Of a DNA stretch of 64,000 nucleotides, positions 56,535 to 63,713 are shown in pieces (positions within the stretch are counted from its first letter, which is position 1; every line of letters starts with the position of its first letter). Under the pieces are notes generated by a model, which ran no database searches, was not told where the DNA came from, and saw only the letters and a program-made list of their open reading frames with translations. The position numbers and the translations under genes were made by a program. The DNA is from JAAFIM01 sp964467315 (GTDB lineage Bacteria; Bacteroidota; Bacteroidia; Chitinophagales; Saprospiraceae): assembly GCA_964467315.1 (NCBI GenBank), contig CAYXSA010000007.1, positions 1 to 64,000 of the forward strand. The letters run 5' to 3'.

Positions 56535-57080
56535 ATGGGTTATCTCTTAGGCGTAGGCGAACAGTTTCCTTATTTCGAGAAAAAAGTCGTCGTATCTATC
56601 GAAAAAGGTCAAGAATTCGACCGCCTGACCAACAACTTTTCTAACGAAGGCGGTCAGTGGACAGTTATGTTCTGGTGGCCTAAAGACTTCTCTGGTCTCT
56701 GCCCTACGGAGCTTATCGAGTTCAACAACGCGTATATGGAATTCGTCGACCGCAACGCTACCGTTATTGGTGCTTCTACCGATAGCGAATACGTGCACCT
56801 CAACTGGCGCAAATCCAACGAAGCCCTGCAAGGCATCCGCTTTGCTATGCTCGCCGATACCTCCAAATCGCTGGCTACAGAATTAGGCATTTTGGGCGGC
56901 GACGACCAAGTAGCCTACCGCGCTACTTATATCATCGATGCCGACAATGTTATCCGTTGGCTCTGCGTCAATGACTTGGGCATTGGTCGCAACGTAGAAG
57001 AAGTATTGCGCACCCTCGATGCGCTACAGTCTGGCGGCGCTTGCCCTGCCAACTGGAAAAAAGGCGACGCTACGCTCTAA
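56535..57080 (+). CDS. Peroxiredoxin, AhpC-type
   Basis: The product is 181 residues from the ATG at 56535 (MGYLLGVGEQFPYFEKKVVV); the frame to 56451 is leader sequence. The peroxidatic Cys56 is in WWPKDFSGLCPTEL; the resolving Cys170 sits in GGACPANWKKG near the C-terminus. The VHLNWRKSNEAL and DDQVAYRATYIID motifs match the AhpC/2-Cys group. It reduces peroxides. Monocistronic with a terminator at 57109-57149. Confidence 0.93.
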   Translation: MGYLLGVGEQFPYFEKKVVVSIEKGQEFDRLTNNFSNEGGQWTVMFWWPKDFSGLCPTELIEFNNAYMEFVDRNATVIGASTDSEYVHLNWRKSNEALQGIRFAMLADTSKSLATELGILGGDDQVAYRATYIIDADNVIRWLCVNDLGIGRNVEEVLRTLDALQSGGACPANWKKGDATL

Positions 57081-57108
57081 GCGCGCAGCAGCCTCCTATT
57101 ATTTTTAT

Positions 57109-57149
57109 ACACTGCTCCCCTGCCGCGTGCATAGGAGCAGTGTTTTTTA
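57109..57149 (+). terminator. Rho-independent terminator of the peroxiredoxin gene
   Basis: ACACTGCTCC (57109-57118) pairs with GGAGCAGTGT (57134-57143), followed by a run of T. Confidence 0.88.
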
Positions 57150-57187
57150 TATATTTGTGGCAGCATTCACCTCAAAAAATACCATTC

Positions 57188-57832
57188 GTGAAATTTGCCC
57201 AAATTTTCAAAAACAACGAGCGCTGGATACAAGAAAAATTAGCCATCGCGCCCGATTATTTCGACCAACTCGCCAAAGGGCAAACGCCCGAATTTCTCTA
57301 TATAGGCTGCGCCGATAGCCGCGTTACTGCCGAAGATTTGATGGGCTTGCAGCCTGGTGAGGTCTTTATTCATCGCAATATCGCCAACCTCGTCATTCCC
57401 ACCGACAACAACATCAACGCCGTCATACAATACGCCGTCGAAAATCTGAAAGTAAAACATATCATCGTCTGCGGGCACTACGAATGCGGCGGCGTCAAAG
57501 CCGCCCTCCAAGCCCAAGACATGGGGCAACTCAATAGCTGGCTCCAAACCATACGCGACGTGCGCCGCATACATCGCGCAGAACTCGAAACCATCGCCGA
57601 CGAACAAGAAGAATTTGATAGACTCGTAGAACTCAACGTGTTGGAACAGTGCATGAGCTTGGTAAAAAGCGACCACGTCCAACGCTCTTGGTATCGCACC
57701 GCTACGCCCAGCATTCACGGCTGGGTTTTCGACGTGCGCACGGGCAGACTCAAAGACTTAGGGCTCGATATGCGCCGCGAATTTGAAGACCTGCGCAGCA
57801 TCTACAAAATCTACCCCATCAAAAACGACTAA
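57188..57832 (+). CDS. Beta-class carbonic anhydrase
   Basis: The product is 214 residues starting at the GTG at 57188 (MKFAQIFKNNERW); the open frame from 57041 crosses the peroxiredoxin end and terminator and was excluded. Zinc ligands are visible: C41 and D43-x-R45 in GCADSRV, and H97-x2-C100 in CGHYECGG. It interconverts CO2 and bicarbonate. Monocistronic. Downstream lies a family B repeat, then the terminator of the next minus-strand gene. Confidence 0.94.
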   Translation: MKFAQIFKNNERWIQEKLAIAPDYFDQLAKGQTPEFLYIGCADSRVTAEDLMGLQPGEVFIHRNIANLVIPTDNNINAVIQYAVENLKVKHIIVCGHYECGGVKAALQAQDMGQLNSWLQTIRDVRRIHRAELETIADEQEEFDRLVELNVLEQCMSLVKSDHVQRSWYRTATPSIHGWVFDVRTGRLKDLGLDMRREFEDLRSIYKIYPIKND

Positions 57833-57843
57833 AAAAGGTAAGC

Positions 57844-57947
57844 GGCGGCAGCTACTCCACAAAATTTACAAGTACTTGCTACCATTGCCGCCTACAGGCG
57901 GCATTATACCAGCGCTGCGAGCGGAGCGAGCAGCGCAGTACCCATAA
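57844..57947 (+). repeat. Family B repeat, copy 3
   Basis: Motif order as in the other copies: GCGGCAGCTACTCC, A/T spacer, GTACTTGCTACC, TGCCGCC/GGCGGCA arm, TATACCAGCGCTGCG with CGAGCAGCGC, AGTACCCATA. It starts 12 bases after the carbonic anhydrase stop. Confidence 0.85.
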
Positions 57948-57962
57948 GCGCAACGCAAAAAA

Positions 57963-57996
57963 ACACCCAAGCCGCCAAAAAAAGCCGCTTGGGTGT
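57963..57996 (-). terminator. Terminator of the DUF3276 gene
   Basis: On the minus strand ACACCCAAGC (57996-57987) pairs with GCTTGGGTGT (57972-57963), followed by a T7 run. Immediately downstream of the stop codon at 58025. Confidence 0.85.
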
Positions 57997-58024
57997 CTAT
58001 GTCTGTAAGCTCTTCAAAAGCGCA

Positions 58025-58375
58025 TTACCACTCGGCTGCGTCCTTTTCTTCGCTCGTAGTTTCTTCGTCGTACTCCTCATAACGACGCGTAAACTCGTCG
58101 TAATCGTAGTCGGGCATCAATTCCGTTTTCACGAAATCTACCGTCTCGCTAAATGCTTGTAAAAAGCGGTTAAAATCCTCTTTGTACAAGAAAATTTTAT
58201 GGCGAATAAACGAGTCGTCGTCCATACGGCGCGTACTCTCGGTTATTGTAATGAAAAAGTCGTCCCCACGCGTGCGACGTACATCAAAAAAATAAGTGCG
58301 GCGCTTGCCCGCTTTTACTTTTTGAGAGTAAACAATCTCTTGTTGCTGACGTTTGTCGTGATTATCAAATCCCAC
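58025..58375 (-). CDS. PUR-family DNA/RNA-binding protein (DUF3276)
   Basis: The product is 116 residues. The PUR repeat is clear: EIVYSQKVKAGKRRTYFFDVRRTRGDDFFITITESTRR, then DDSFIRHKIFLYKEDFNRFLQAF. The tail is acidic (YEEYDEETTSEEKDAAEW). PUR proteins bind single-stranded or structured nucleic acid; the bacterial version is near universal in Bacteroidota. The start is a GTG at 58375 that fits the family N-terminus. Monocistronic. Confidence 0.92.
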   Translation of the reverse strand: MGFDNHDKRQQQEIVYSQKVKAGKRRTYFFDVRRTRGDDFFITITESTRRMDDDSFIRHKIFLYKEDFNRFLQAFSETVDFVKTELMPDYDYDEFTRRYEEYDEETTSEEKDAAEW

Positions 58376-58490
58376 AGCTTGTGCAAAAAATTTAGATTAA
58401 AAAATATTATGCTACAAATGTAGCGTTTTTCAGCAAAAAGGCAAATTTTTTACCGATTTTTTGCAAAAAACTATCTTTTTAATTTTTTCA

Positions 58491-58592
58491 GGGCGTGCCC
58501 GCCGCGCAAAAAGGCGCGGCGGTCGGGCTATGCGGGGCGCTGTAGGGGCCAGGCATGCCTTGCCCCTACAGCGCCCCAACTATCCCTCACGC
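58491..58592 (-). repeat. Family A element, copy 23
   Basis: The upper arm is GGGGCGCTGTAGGGGC...GCCCCTACAGCGCCCC, with an inner AGGCATGCCT palindrome, different from the GCATGC arm type. The lower arm is GCCGCGC with GCGCGGC. An accessory CCGCGCC/GGCGCGG hairpin lies at 58603-58623. Confidence 0.9.
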
Positions 58593-58664
58593 CAACCTGC
58601 CCGCCGCGCCCAAGGGGCGCGGGGCGCAAACGCCTGCCACCCTGTTCTATCCTTTGCCGCCTGC

Positions 58665-59981
58665 TTATCGCATCGATTTTATGAACTTTTCGCTGTATAT
58701 TTTTCCGCTTTCGTCCCTCCATTCTACGATATAAAAGCCCGCAGCAAGGGCAGCAATATCCATTTCGACATTGTTTATGCCTGCGCCGATTATTTGCGTA
58801 GCCTGTACGCATCCTGCCCCGTCTATAATACGAATTTTACCGCCTGCACTGCTGCCCAACTCTATGCGAATTTGCTCGCTTGCGGGATTGGGAAATAACC
58901 GAAAATCTACCTTTTCCAGCTCATATTCTACGGTCGACACCGATAGACAAGGCGAAGCAAATAGGTTTTGGCTCTGCACTACCCCACTATCCACCGCCCA
59001 ATGCTGCCAAACGCCGTCGCCGCTGCTACTCTGCCAATCGTTTAAGTCGAAGCTGTTTGCGCCCGTCGGGCTGCCTTCTGCGGCATAGACCAACAAAGCT
59101 GCCCCGCCCCTATCCCAATGCAGGGGCTGCATCGGCGCGCACAGCTCCGCCCCCAAGCCTGTCGCTTGGCAAGAATGCTGCACAAAATAAGCCCGCCGCT
59201 GCGTAGATACGCCGAAGACCCGCGCTATGCCCGCCGTATCTATGCAAACCGCCGTACTTTCGTCGCAAGCGATGCCGTAGGCAGTAAAAGCCGCATCGGC
59301 ATACATACGCGCCATAAAAACCGCAAAGCGCCCCCTTCGGTCGGGATTATCAAAATGCGTATCCGTGAGTACGCTCCCCAGATAAGGCACTCGAAAAAAT
59401 GCAGCCGTACCCACCGTAATACTCGTATGGTAGGGATTGGCGAGCGCATCGGCGGAACTTATCGTGCCGTTTTGCGCCGTAAAATAACGTCCACCCAAGA
59501 CTGCCATACCTGCGCTGGTGCCGCCTACGACTACATTTCGCTGGCTTATTGCCTCGTTTACGAGACTGTCTATAGCTGTGCCCCGCCAATAATTGACATA
59601 ATTCCATTGGTTGCCGCCTGCAAACCAAATGGCTTCGGCTTCGCGTATGCGGCGCTGTATGTAGGCTTCGTTGGCGGATTGGGCATTGTGGCAAACGATG
59701 GTTTCTACCGAATTGATGCTTACGCCTAAATCGGTATAAAAATAGTCGTTGTAGCCATTGCTGCCGCTGGCGCGCAGCACCAAGACATCGCCGCCGCCTG
59801 CCCGCTGCAAAAACCAGCGCATCGCCTCATCGTCTTCCGTGCTACCGCCTATAAGACAAGTGCCGCCCAAAGCCGTAGCTTGGGTATCGCTGGTATCGCC
59901 CGTTTGGTAGCTCGTATAATTTTGGGCGAAAGCGCAGCCCCCTAAAGTCAAAAAAGCAAAGACGAAGTTGATGGTTTGCAT
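58665..59981 (-). CDS. Cyanophycinase-like S51 peptidase with a sorting-type C-terminal domain
   Basis: The product is 438 residues with a signal peptide (MQTINFVFAFLTLGGCAFA). The S51 fold covers about 35-330: GGTCLIGGSTEDDEAMRWFLQRAGG, EAIWFAGGNQWNYVNYW, the nucleophile S156 in VVGGTSAGMAVLGG and TDTHFDNPDRRGRFA. Residues 360-438 end in a T9SS-type C-terminal sorting domain (FRLFPNPASEQIRIEL, then KIRIIDGAGC, FYIVEWRDESGKIYSEKFIK), so it is exported by T9SS. It probably degrades cyanophycin-type or other Asp-linked peptides outside the cell. Monocistronic. Confidence 0.92.
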   Translation of the reverse strand: MQTINFVFAFLTLGGCAFAQNYTSYQTGDTSDTQATALGGTCLIGGSTEDDEAMRWFLQRAGGGDVLVLRASGSNGYNDYFYTDLGVSINSVETIVCHNAQSANEAYIQRRIREAEAIWFAGGNQWNYVNYWRGTAIDSLVNEAISQRNVVVGGTSAGMAVLGGRYFTAQNGTISSADALANPYHTSITVGTAAFFRVPYLGSVLTDTHFDNPDRRGRFAVFMARMYADAAFTAYGIACDESTAVCIDTAGIARVFGVSTQRRAYFVQHSCQATGLGAELCAPMQPLHWDRGGAALLVYAAEGSPTGANSFDLNDWQSSSGDGVWQHWAVDSGVVQSQNLFASPCLSVSTVEYELEKVDFRLFPNPASEQIRIELGSSAGGKIRIIDGAGCVQATQIIGAGINNVEMDIAALAAGFYIVEWRDESGKIYSEKFIKSMR

Positions 59982-60064
59982 ACTGTAGTATTATTTTTAT
60001 ATTTGCAGCCCGCGCGCGTTCGCGCGGGCTGCGCCGTAAAGCCGTAGCATGCTACGGCTTTACA

Positions 60065-60169
60065 GCGTGAGGGATAGTAGGGGCGAATCAACATTCGCCC
60101 ATTTGGGCGATGATGATACGCCCCGAATAGCCCGACCGCTGCCCCCTTTTTGGGGCAGCGGGCACGCCC
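60065..60169 (+). repeat. Family A element, copy 24
   Basis: The CGAATCAACATTCGCCC type upper arm with a GCTGCCCC/GGGGCAGC lower arm. Two accessory hairpins precede it: GCAGCCCGCGCGCG... (60005-60034) and GTAAAGCCGTAGC/GCTACGGCTTTAC (60035-60062). Between divergent genes. Confidence 0.9.
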
Positions 60170-60206
60170 AAAAAAACTCCTCCAAAATTACGAAAAAGCG
60201 AGTATT

Positions 60207-60656
60207 ATGCAAACACCTACGCCTTGTACGCCTGCTGCCTTAGCGATAGAGGCGCTTTTGCGCGAGCGGCGCGCCTTGAGCAGCGAATTGTTAAATCTGG
60301 ACGCTTACGAGCGTTGGGGCGGGGGCGGCGATAGCGAAATGAATGCACGTTTAGCCAGCGGCGAGGCAAATCGGCGCTATGCCGACTGCGAGCAGCGCAG
60401 CAAATCGGCGCTTGCAGGGGCGGATTTGTTTACTCGTGCATCTTTGGCAGATGCGCATATTTTTTTGCTGCAAATCTTCATCGAAGAATGCGAAAAAAAG
60501 GACGCAAAGGCGCATAGCACCGCGATTTTTGTGGCAAAAGGCGAAATACGGCTTTGGAGCGAGTACAAAGCGGGCGAGCGCGACGATGTGGAGCAAAATA
60601 TATTTTACGTGCACTACGATGCGGCGCGATATGCGGCATTATTGGGCGAAAAATAA
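60207..60656 (+). CDS. Hypothetical protein, 149 residues
   Basis: Starts at the ATG at 60207 (MQTPTPCTPAALAIEALL); upstream frame is repeat. It is helical (LLRERRALSSELLNLDAYERWGG, then EMNARLASGEANRRYADCEQRSKSALAGA) with a beta segment near the end (HSTAIFVAKGEIRLWSEYKAGE...NIFYVHYD). No membrane or signal segments. I do not recognise a family. It precedes the PAP2 phosphatase gene by 8 bases, so the two are probably co-transcribed. Confidence 0.65.
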   Translation: MQTPTPCTPAALAIEALLRERRALSSELLNLDAYERWGGGGDSEMNARLASGEANRRYADCEQRSKSALAGADLFTRASLADAHIFLLQIFIEECEKKDAKAHSTAIFVAKGEIRLWSEYKAGERDDVEQNIFYVHYDAARYAALLGEK

Positions 60657-60664
60657 CAATAAAA

Positions 60665-61177
60665 ATGTCCGATTTCACCCCTCAAAAAGTGCCCCTGCGC
60701 CGACGAAAATACGCCGAATACATACAAGATTTTACGGCGTTGGGCAATCCTTTTGTGCTTTTGCTCATCACTACCGCCGTTTTGCAAAACGTACATTTTG
60801 CCGATGGGCGGGTCTGGCTTTGGCTCTTGGGGGCTTTTATCGCGGGCGAGGCGCTGTGTTCGGGTATAAAGTACCTTTGGCACAAGCCGCGCCCTGATGG
60901 GCAGCTATTTAAGGGGGCATTGGAGAAGATTGACGCGGGGAGTTTTCCGAGTATACACGCCTTTCGGATAGCCTATACTTATAGTTCGCTGGCGTATTTG
61001 CAGTATGTGCAAAGCGGCGGCGGGCTGCTTTTTCCCCTTGTGGCGCTGGTCGTGGTGGCGGTAGTGGGTTACTCGCGGGTATTTTTGCGCAAGCACTTTG
61101 CTACAGATGTGGCGGCGGGTTATGCTATAGGTTTGTCGGTGTCGGCGGCTTTGTGGTTGGGGGTGCAGCCTGTGTAG
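60665..61177 (+). CDS. PAP2-family phosphatase, membrane
   Basis: The product is 170 residues from the ATG at 60665 (MSDFTPQKVPLRRRKYAEY). The three PAP2 signature motifs are readable: K-x6-R-P in KYLWHKPRPDG, PSGH-like SFPSIHAFRIAY (the Gly is Ile), and SRxxxxxHxxxD in SRVFLRKHFATDVAAG. Five or six membrane helices. It acts on lipid-linked phosphates in the membrane; the closest subgroup looks like small membrane PAP2 proteins (undecaprenyl-type or lipid A-type), but the substrate is not readable. Confidence 0.85.
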   Translation: MSDFTPQKVPLRRRKYAEYIQDFTALGNPFVLLLITTAVLQNVHFADGRVWLWLLGAFIAGEALCSGIKYLWHKPRPDGQLFKGALEKIDAGSFPSIHAFRIAYTYSSLAYLQYVQSGGGLLFPLVALVVVAVVGYSRVFLRKHFATDVAAGYAIGLSVSAALWLGVQPV

Positions 61178-61207
61178 GGTGGGTTTTGCGAAATTTGTTT
61201 TTTTATT

Positions 61208-61711
61208 TTAGTTTGTCGCGTGCTTTTGTATGCGCAGGGTGATTTGCTCTATCCCTTCGATTTGCTCGAAGCGGGTATGCTGCGAGAAGCTAAGGCTATG
61301 TTTGCCTTTGTTGGCGAATTTCGTTTGGGTCATAAAAGCCATCGGAGCGCTGCAGCGCTCTCCGCTGCATTTGCCCTGCCAAGTGCCTTGTTCGTCGGAA
61401 AGCTGGAGCGAAAGCAGGTTGGTACGCGGCTTTGTGGTATCGGGAAACTCTACCTTTAGCTGTGTGTATAGGTTTTGATAGCCGTAATCGGTGCTGTGTA
61501 CGACCTCCAGAATGATGTCATAGAGTTGGCTCGTATCGCTTATCTCAAACTCAAAACGAGGGGTTTGCGTGCTCCAAGTGGCATTTTCAAAAACTTCGGT
61601 TTTTTCGTATAAAACCCCGCCTTTGCAGCCGCTCACGAGTGTGAGCAGCGCAAAGGCAGCGAATTTAATCAGCAGAGGGAGGCGGCGGAGGAGGCGGGGT
61701 TTGGCGGTCAT
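61208..61711 (-). CDS. gldH: Gliding motility lipoprotein GldH
   Basis: The product is 167 residues: the lipoprotein signal ends LLTLVSGCKGG. The GldH pattern follows (YEKTEVFENATWSTQTPRFEFEISDTSQLYDIILEVVHSTDYGYQNLYTQLKVEFPD, then LSLQLSDEQGTWQGKCSG). It is part of the gliding machinery envelope lipoprotein set in Bacteroidota, and the neighbour order ricT-gldH is typical of the phylum. The first 16 codons overlap the 3' end of ricT by 47 bases in another frame, so the two are coupled. Confidence 0.93.
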   Translation of the reverse strand: MTAKPRLLRRLPLLIKFAAFALLTLVSGCKGGVLYEKTEVFENATWSTQTPRFEFEISDTSQLYDIILEVVHSTDYGYQNLYTQLKVEFPDTTKPRTNLLSLQLSDEQGTWQGKCSGERCSAPMAFMTQTKFANKGKHSLSFSQHTRFEQIEGIEQITLRIQKHATN

Positions 61712-63422
61712 TGGGTCGCGGCTGCTGGGGGTTATTTTTCTTTTTGTTGGGATTATTTTGGTGTTGCGGGTGGCGGCGCGGCGGTATCAGCGGTTCCTGC
61801 GGTGGCTGTCCGTCTTGGGGGGGCGTGCCCTGCTGATGCGGTGGCGGCTGGCGGCGGTTGGGATTGGGGTTGTTGGGATTGTGCGTATGTTGCGCCTTCG
61901 GCGGGCGCTGTTGATGTTGGGGTGGGCGCTGCTGTTGCGGGCGCTGCTGTTGTTCGTTGTTTGTCCCCTGCTGCGGCGGTAATCCTTGTCCGTATTGATT
62001 GGGCGGCGGCTGTTGGCGGCGATTGGGATTGGGGGTATGTTGGGGCTGTTTACGCGGCTGTATAAGCGGAGTTTGCCCTTGTTGTTGTTGCTGTGGTGGC
62101 GAGTTGTGAACGGTTTTTTGCTCCGTTTCCGCTCCGTTGGGTGTAGTCGTATTGGTGGGCTGATGCAGGGGCGCGCCTGTGCGCTCTTCTCTGGGTTTGC
62201 TGCTGTTGTTGTTGGGCTTTTTGTTGTTTTTGCGCTTCTTTTTGTCCAAATCGGGGAGCTGTAGCGGCTCATCGAGTTCGAGCGTATTGGTTTCGTCTTT
62301 GTTGATTTTGCGATGCAGGCGCGAGGTGCGCTGTGCTTTGGCAATGCTGCTGCTGTCCTGCTCTGGAGTGCCAAAATCGCCATTTTCGTCCGCCTTTAGT
62401 GCCGTCAAATCATTGGGAACGATGCCCTGCGCATTCCAAGCCTGTAGCTGCTTTACCTGTACGGTCGTCAAAGGCTGAATGTCCGCCATACCGTATTGCT
62501 GCTGATACCCGTAGTACATCAAGCGCTTGAAAATATCCGTCTTGATAAGTATCACCGTACCGCGCTGCGTCTGCAATTTGTCCACGTTTTTCGGAAAATC
62601 GCGCAAGGCATCCAAGTACGATTTTAGCTCGAAGTTCAGACAGCATTTAAGCCGTCCGCATTGCCCCGATAGCTTCGCTTGATTGATAGCCAAATTTTGA
62701 TAACGCGCCGCCACAGTCGACACCGAACGAAAATCGCCCAACCAAGTCGAGCAACACAACTCCCGCCCACAAGCGCCAATGCCCCCAATTCGCGCCGACT
62801 CTTGCCGAGCGCCAATCTGCCGCATCTCGATTTTCACCTTAAATTCTTTCGCATAAATGCGTATCAATTCCCTAAAATCTACCCGCCCATCCGCCGTATA
62901 ATAAAAGGTAACCTTGCGTTTATCGCCTTGAAACTCTACATCGCCGACCTTCATATCCAAATCCATCGAACGCGCAATAGCCCGCGCACGGATAAGCGTA
63001 TCCTTCTCCAAAGCCCGTGCCTCCTGCAAACGCTCCACATCGCGCTCATTCGCCAAACGCAAAATATTCGGCATGGTCGCATTCTCGCGCACCCGCTTTT
63101 TTTTCATCTGCATACGCACCAGCTCGCCCGCGATAGACACGCGACCAATATCAAAGCTCCCCGCCGTACTCTCTACCACCACATAATCGCCCGTATGCAA
63201 CTGCAAATAATGCGGCTTGCGGAAAAACTCCTTGCGCGCATTATTCTTAAAACCTACCTCCACCGCGTCCATTCCCCCCTGTTCGGGCAAATCAATATGC
63301 GACAACCAATCAAACGTATTCAGTTTGTTGCAGCCGCCCGTAGAGCAATGCCCTTTGTCGCCACAGCCCGCAGGCGCGCCGTTGCTGCCCGTGCCGCAGC
63401 TTCCACAATTTCCACAACCCAT
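61665..63422 (-). CDS. ricT: RicT/PSP1 family protein with a long Pro/Gln/Asn tail
   Basis: The product is 585 residues. An N-terminal Cys/Gly-rich leader (MGCGNCGSCGTGSNG, Cys pattern reminiscent of Fe-S or metal binding) precedes the PSP1 C-terminal-type domain (EVGFKNNARKEFFRKPHYLQLHTGDYVVVE, KRKVTFYYTADGRVDFRELIRIYAKEFKVKIEMRQIG, GIGACGRELCCSTWLGDF, SGQCGRLKCCLNFE). Homologs, RicT/YaaT, act in RNase Y complexes in Firmicutes. Residues from about 400 to the end are low complexity, rich in Pro, Gln and Asn (tracts such as QQQQQGQTPL and PPPPPPP), and probably disordered. Operon with gldH. Confidence 0.9.
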   Translation of the reverse strand: MGCGNCGSCGTGSNGAPAGCGDKGHCSTGGCNKLNTFDWLSHIDLPEQGGMDAVEVGFKNNARKEFFRKPHYLQLHTGDYVVVESTAGSFDIGRVSIAGELVRMQMKKKRVRENATMPNILRLANERDVERLQEARALEKDTLIRARAIARSMDLDMKVGDVEFQGDKRKVTFYYTADGRVDFRELIRIYAKEFKVKIEMRQIGARQESARIGGIGACGRELCCSTWLGDFRSVSTVAARYQNLAINQAKLSGQCGRLKCCLNFELKSYLDALRDFPKNVDKLQTQRGTVILIKTDIFKRLMYYGYQQQYGMADIQPLTTVQVKQLQAWNAQGIVPNDLTALKADENGDFGTPEQDSSSIAKAQRTSRLHRKINKDETNTLELDEPLQLPDLDKKKRKNNKKPNNNSSKPREERTGAPLHQPTNTTTPNGAETEQKTVHNSPPQQQQQGQTPLIQPRKQPQHTPNPNRRQQPPPNQYGQGLPPQQGTNNEQQQRPQQQRPPQHQQRPPKAQHTHNPNNPNPNRRQPPPHQQGTPPQDGQPPQEPLIPPRRHPQHQNNPNKKKNNPQQPRPNDRQTPPPPPPPSAD

Positions 63423-63507
63423 GAGGTTTATATATATATTTAACGCCGCGTTGCCGTTTTTACAGGCTTGGGGGCGCGTCTTGTAGTTAGTAAAAATTTC
63501 TAAAACG

Positions 63508-63515
63508 CAAAGATA
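63508..63515 (-). promoter_or_regulatory. -7 box TATCTTTG upstream of the ricT-gldH operon
   Basis: A perfect TAnnTTTG match on the minus strand, 86 bases before the ATG at 63422. Confidence 0.5.
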
Positions 63516-63549
63516 ATGCTTTTTGCGTTATTTTATTCGGTCGTTTTTT

Positions 63550-63699
63550 GGGCGTGCCCCCGCGCCACGCCTGCCGCAAAGGACGGCAGGCGGAGCCGTA
63601 GCACGCTACGGCTCTACTGGCGCGGGGTCGGGCTATTCGGGGCGCATCATCATCGCCCCTTTAGGGCGAATGTTGATTCGCCCCTACTATCCCTCACGC
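63550..63699 (-). repeat. Family A element, copy 25
   Basis: The lower arm holds a whole GAGCCGTAGCACGCTACGGCTC hairpin (normally an upper-arm module) plus a CCTGCCG/CGGCAGG hairpin. The upper arm is the CGAAT type (GGGGCGCATC...GGGCGAATGTTGATTCGCCCC). Its CACGC end is 15 bases from the stop codon of the SDR gene at 63714. Confidence 0.92.
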
Positions 63700-63713
63700 G
63701 TCTACACTCCCAA

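Noticed and set aside
482..63699. Family A as ordinary rho-independent terminators
   Set aside because: In neither orientation does a stem end directly in a U-run; the T-run lies on the 5' side when read as GGGCGTG first, and the GCGTGAGGG reading ends in A. Genuine terminators in this window (11574, 25424, 30553, 41051, 43820) look different.
482..63699. Family A as a CRISPR array or tandem repeat
   Set aside because: Copies are dispersed by 1-6 kb on both strands, arms differ, and no spacer-repeat periodicity or cas gene is present.
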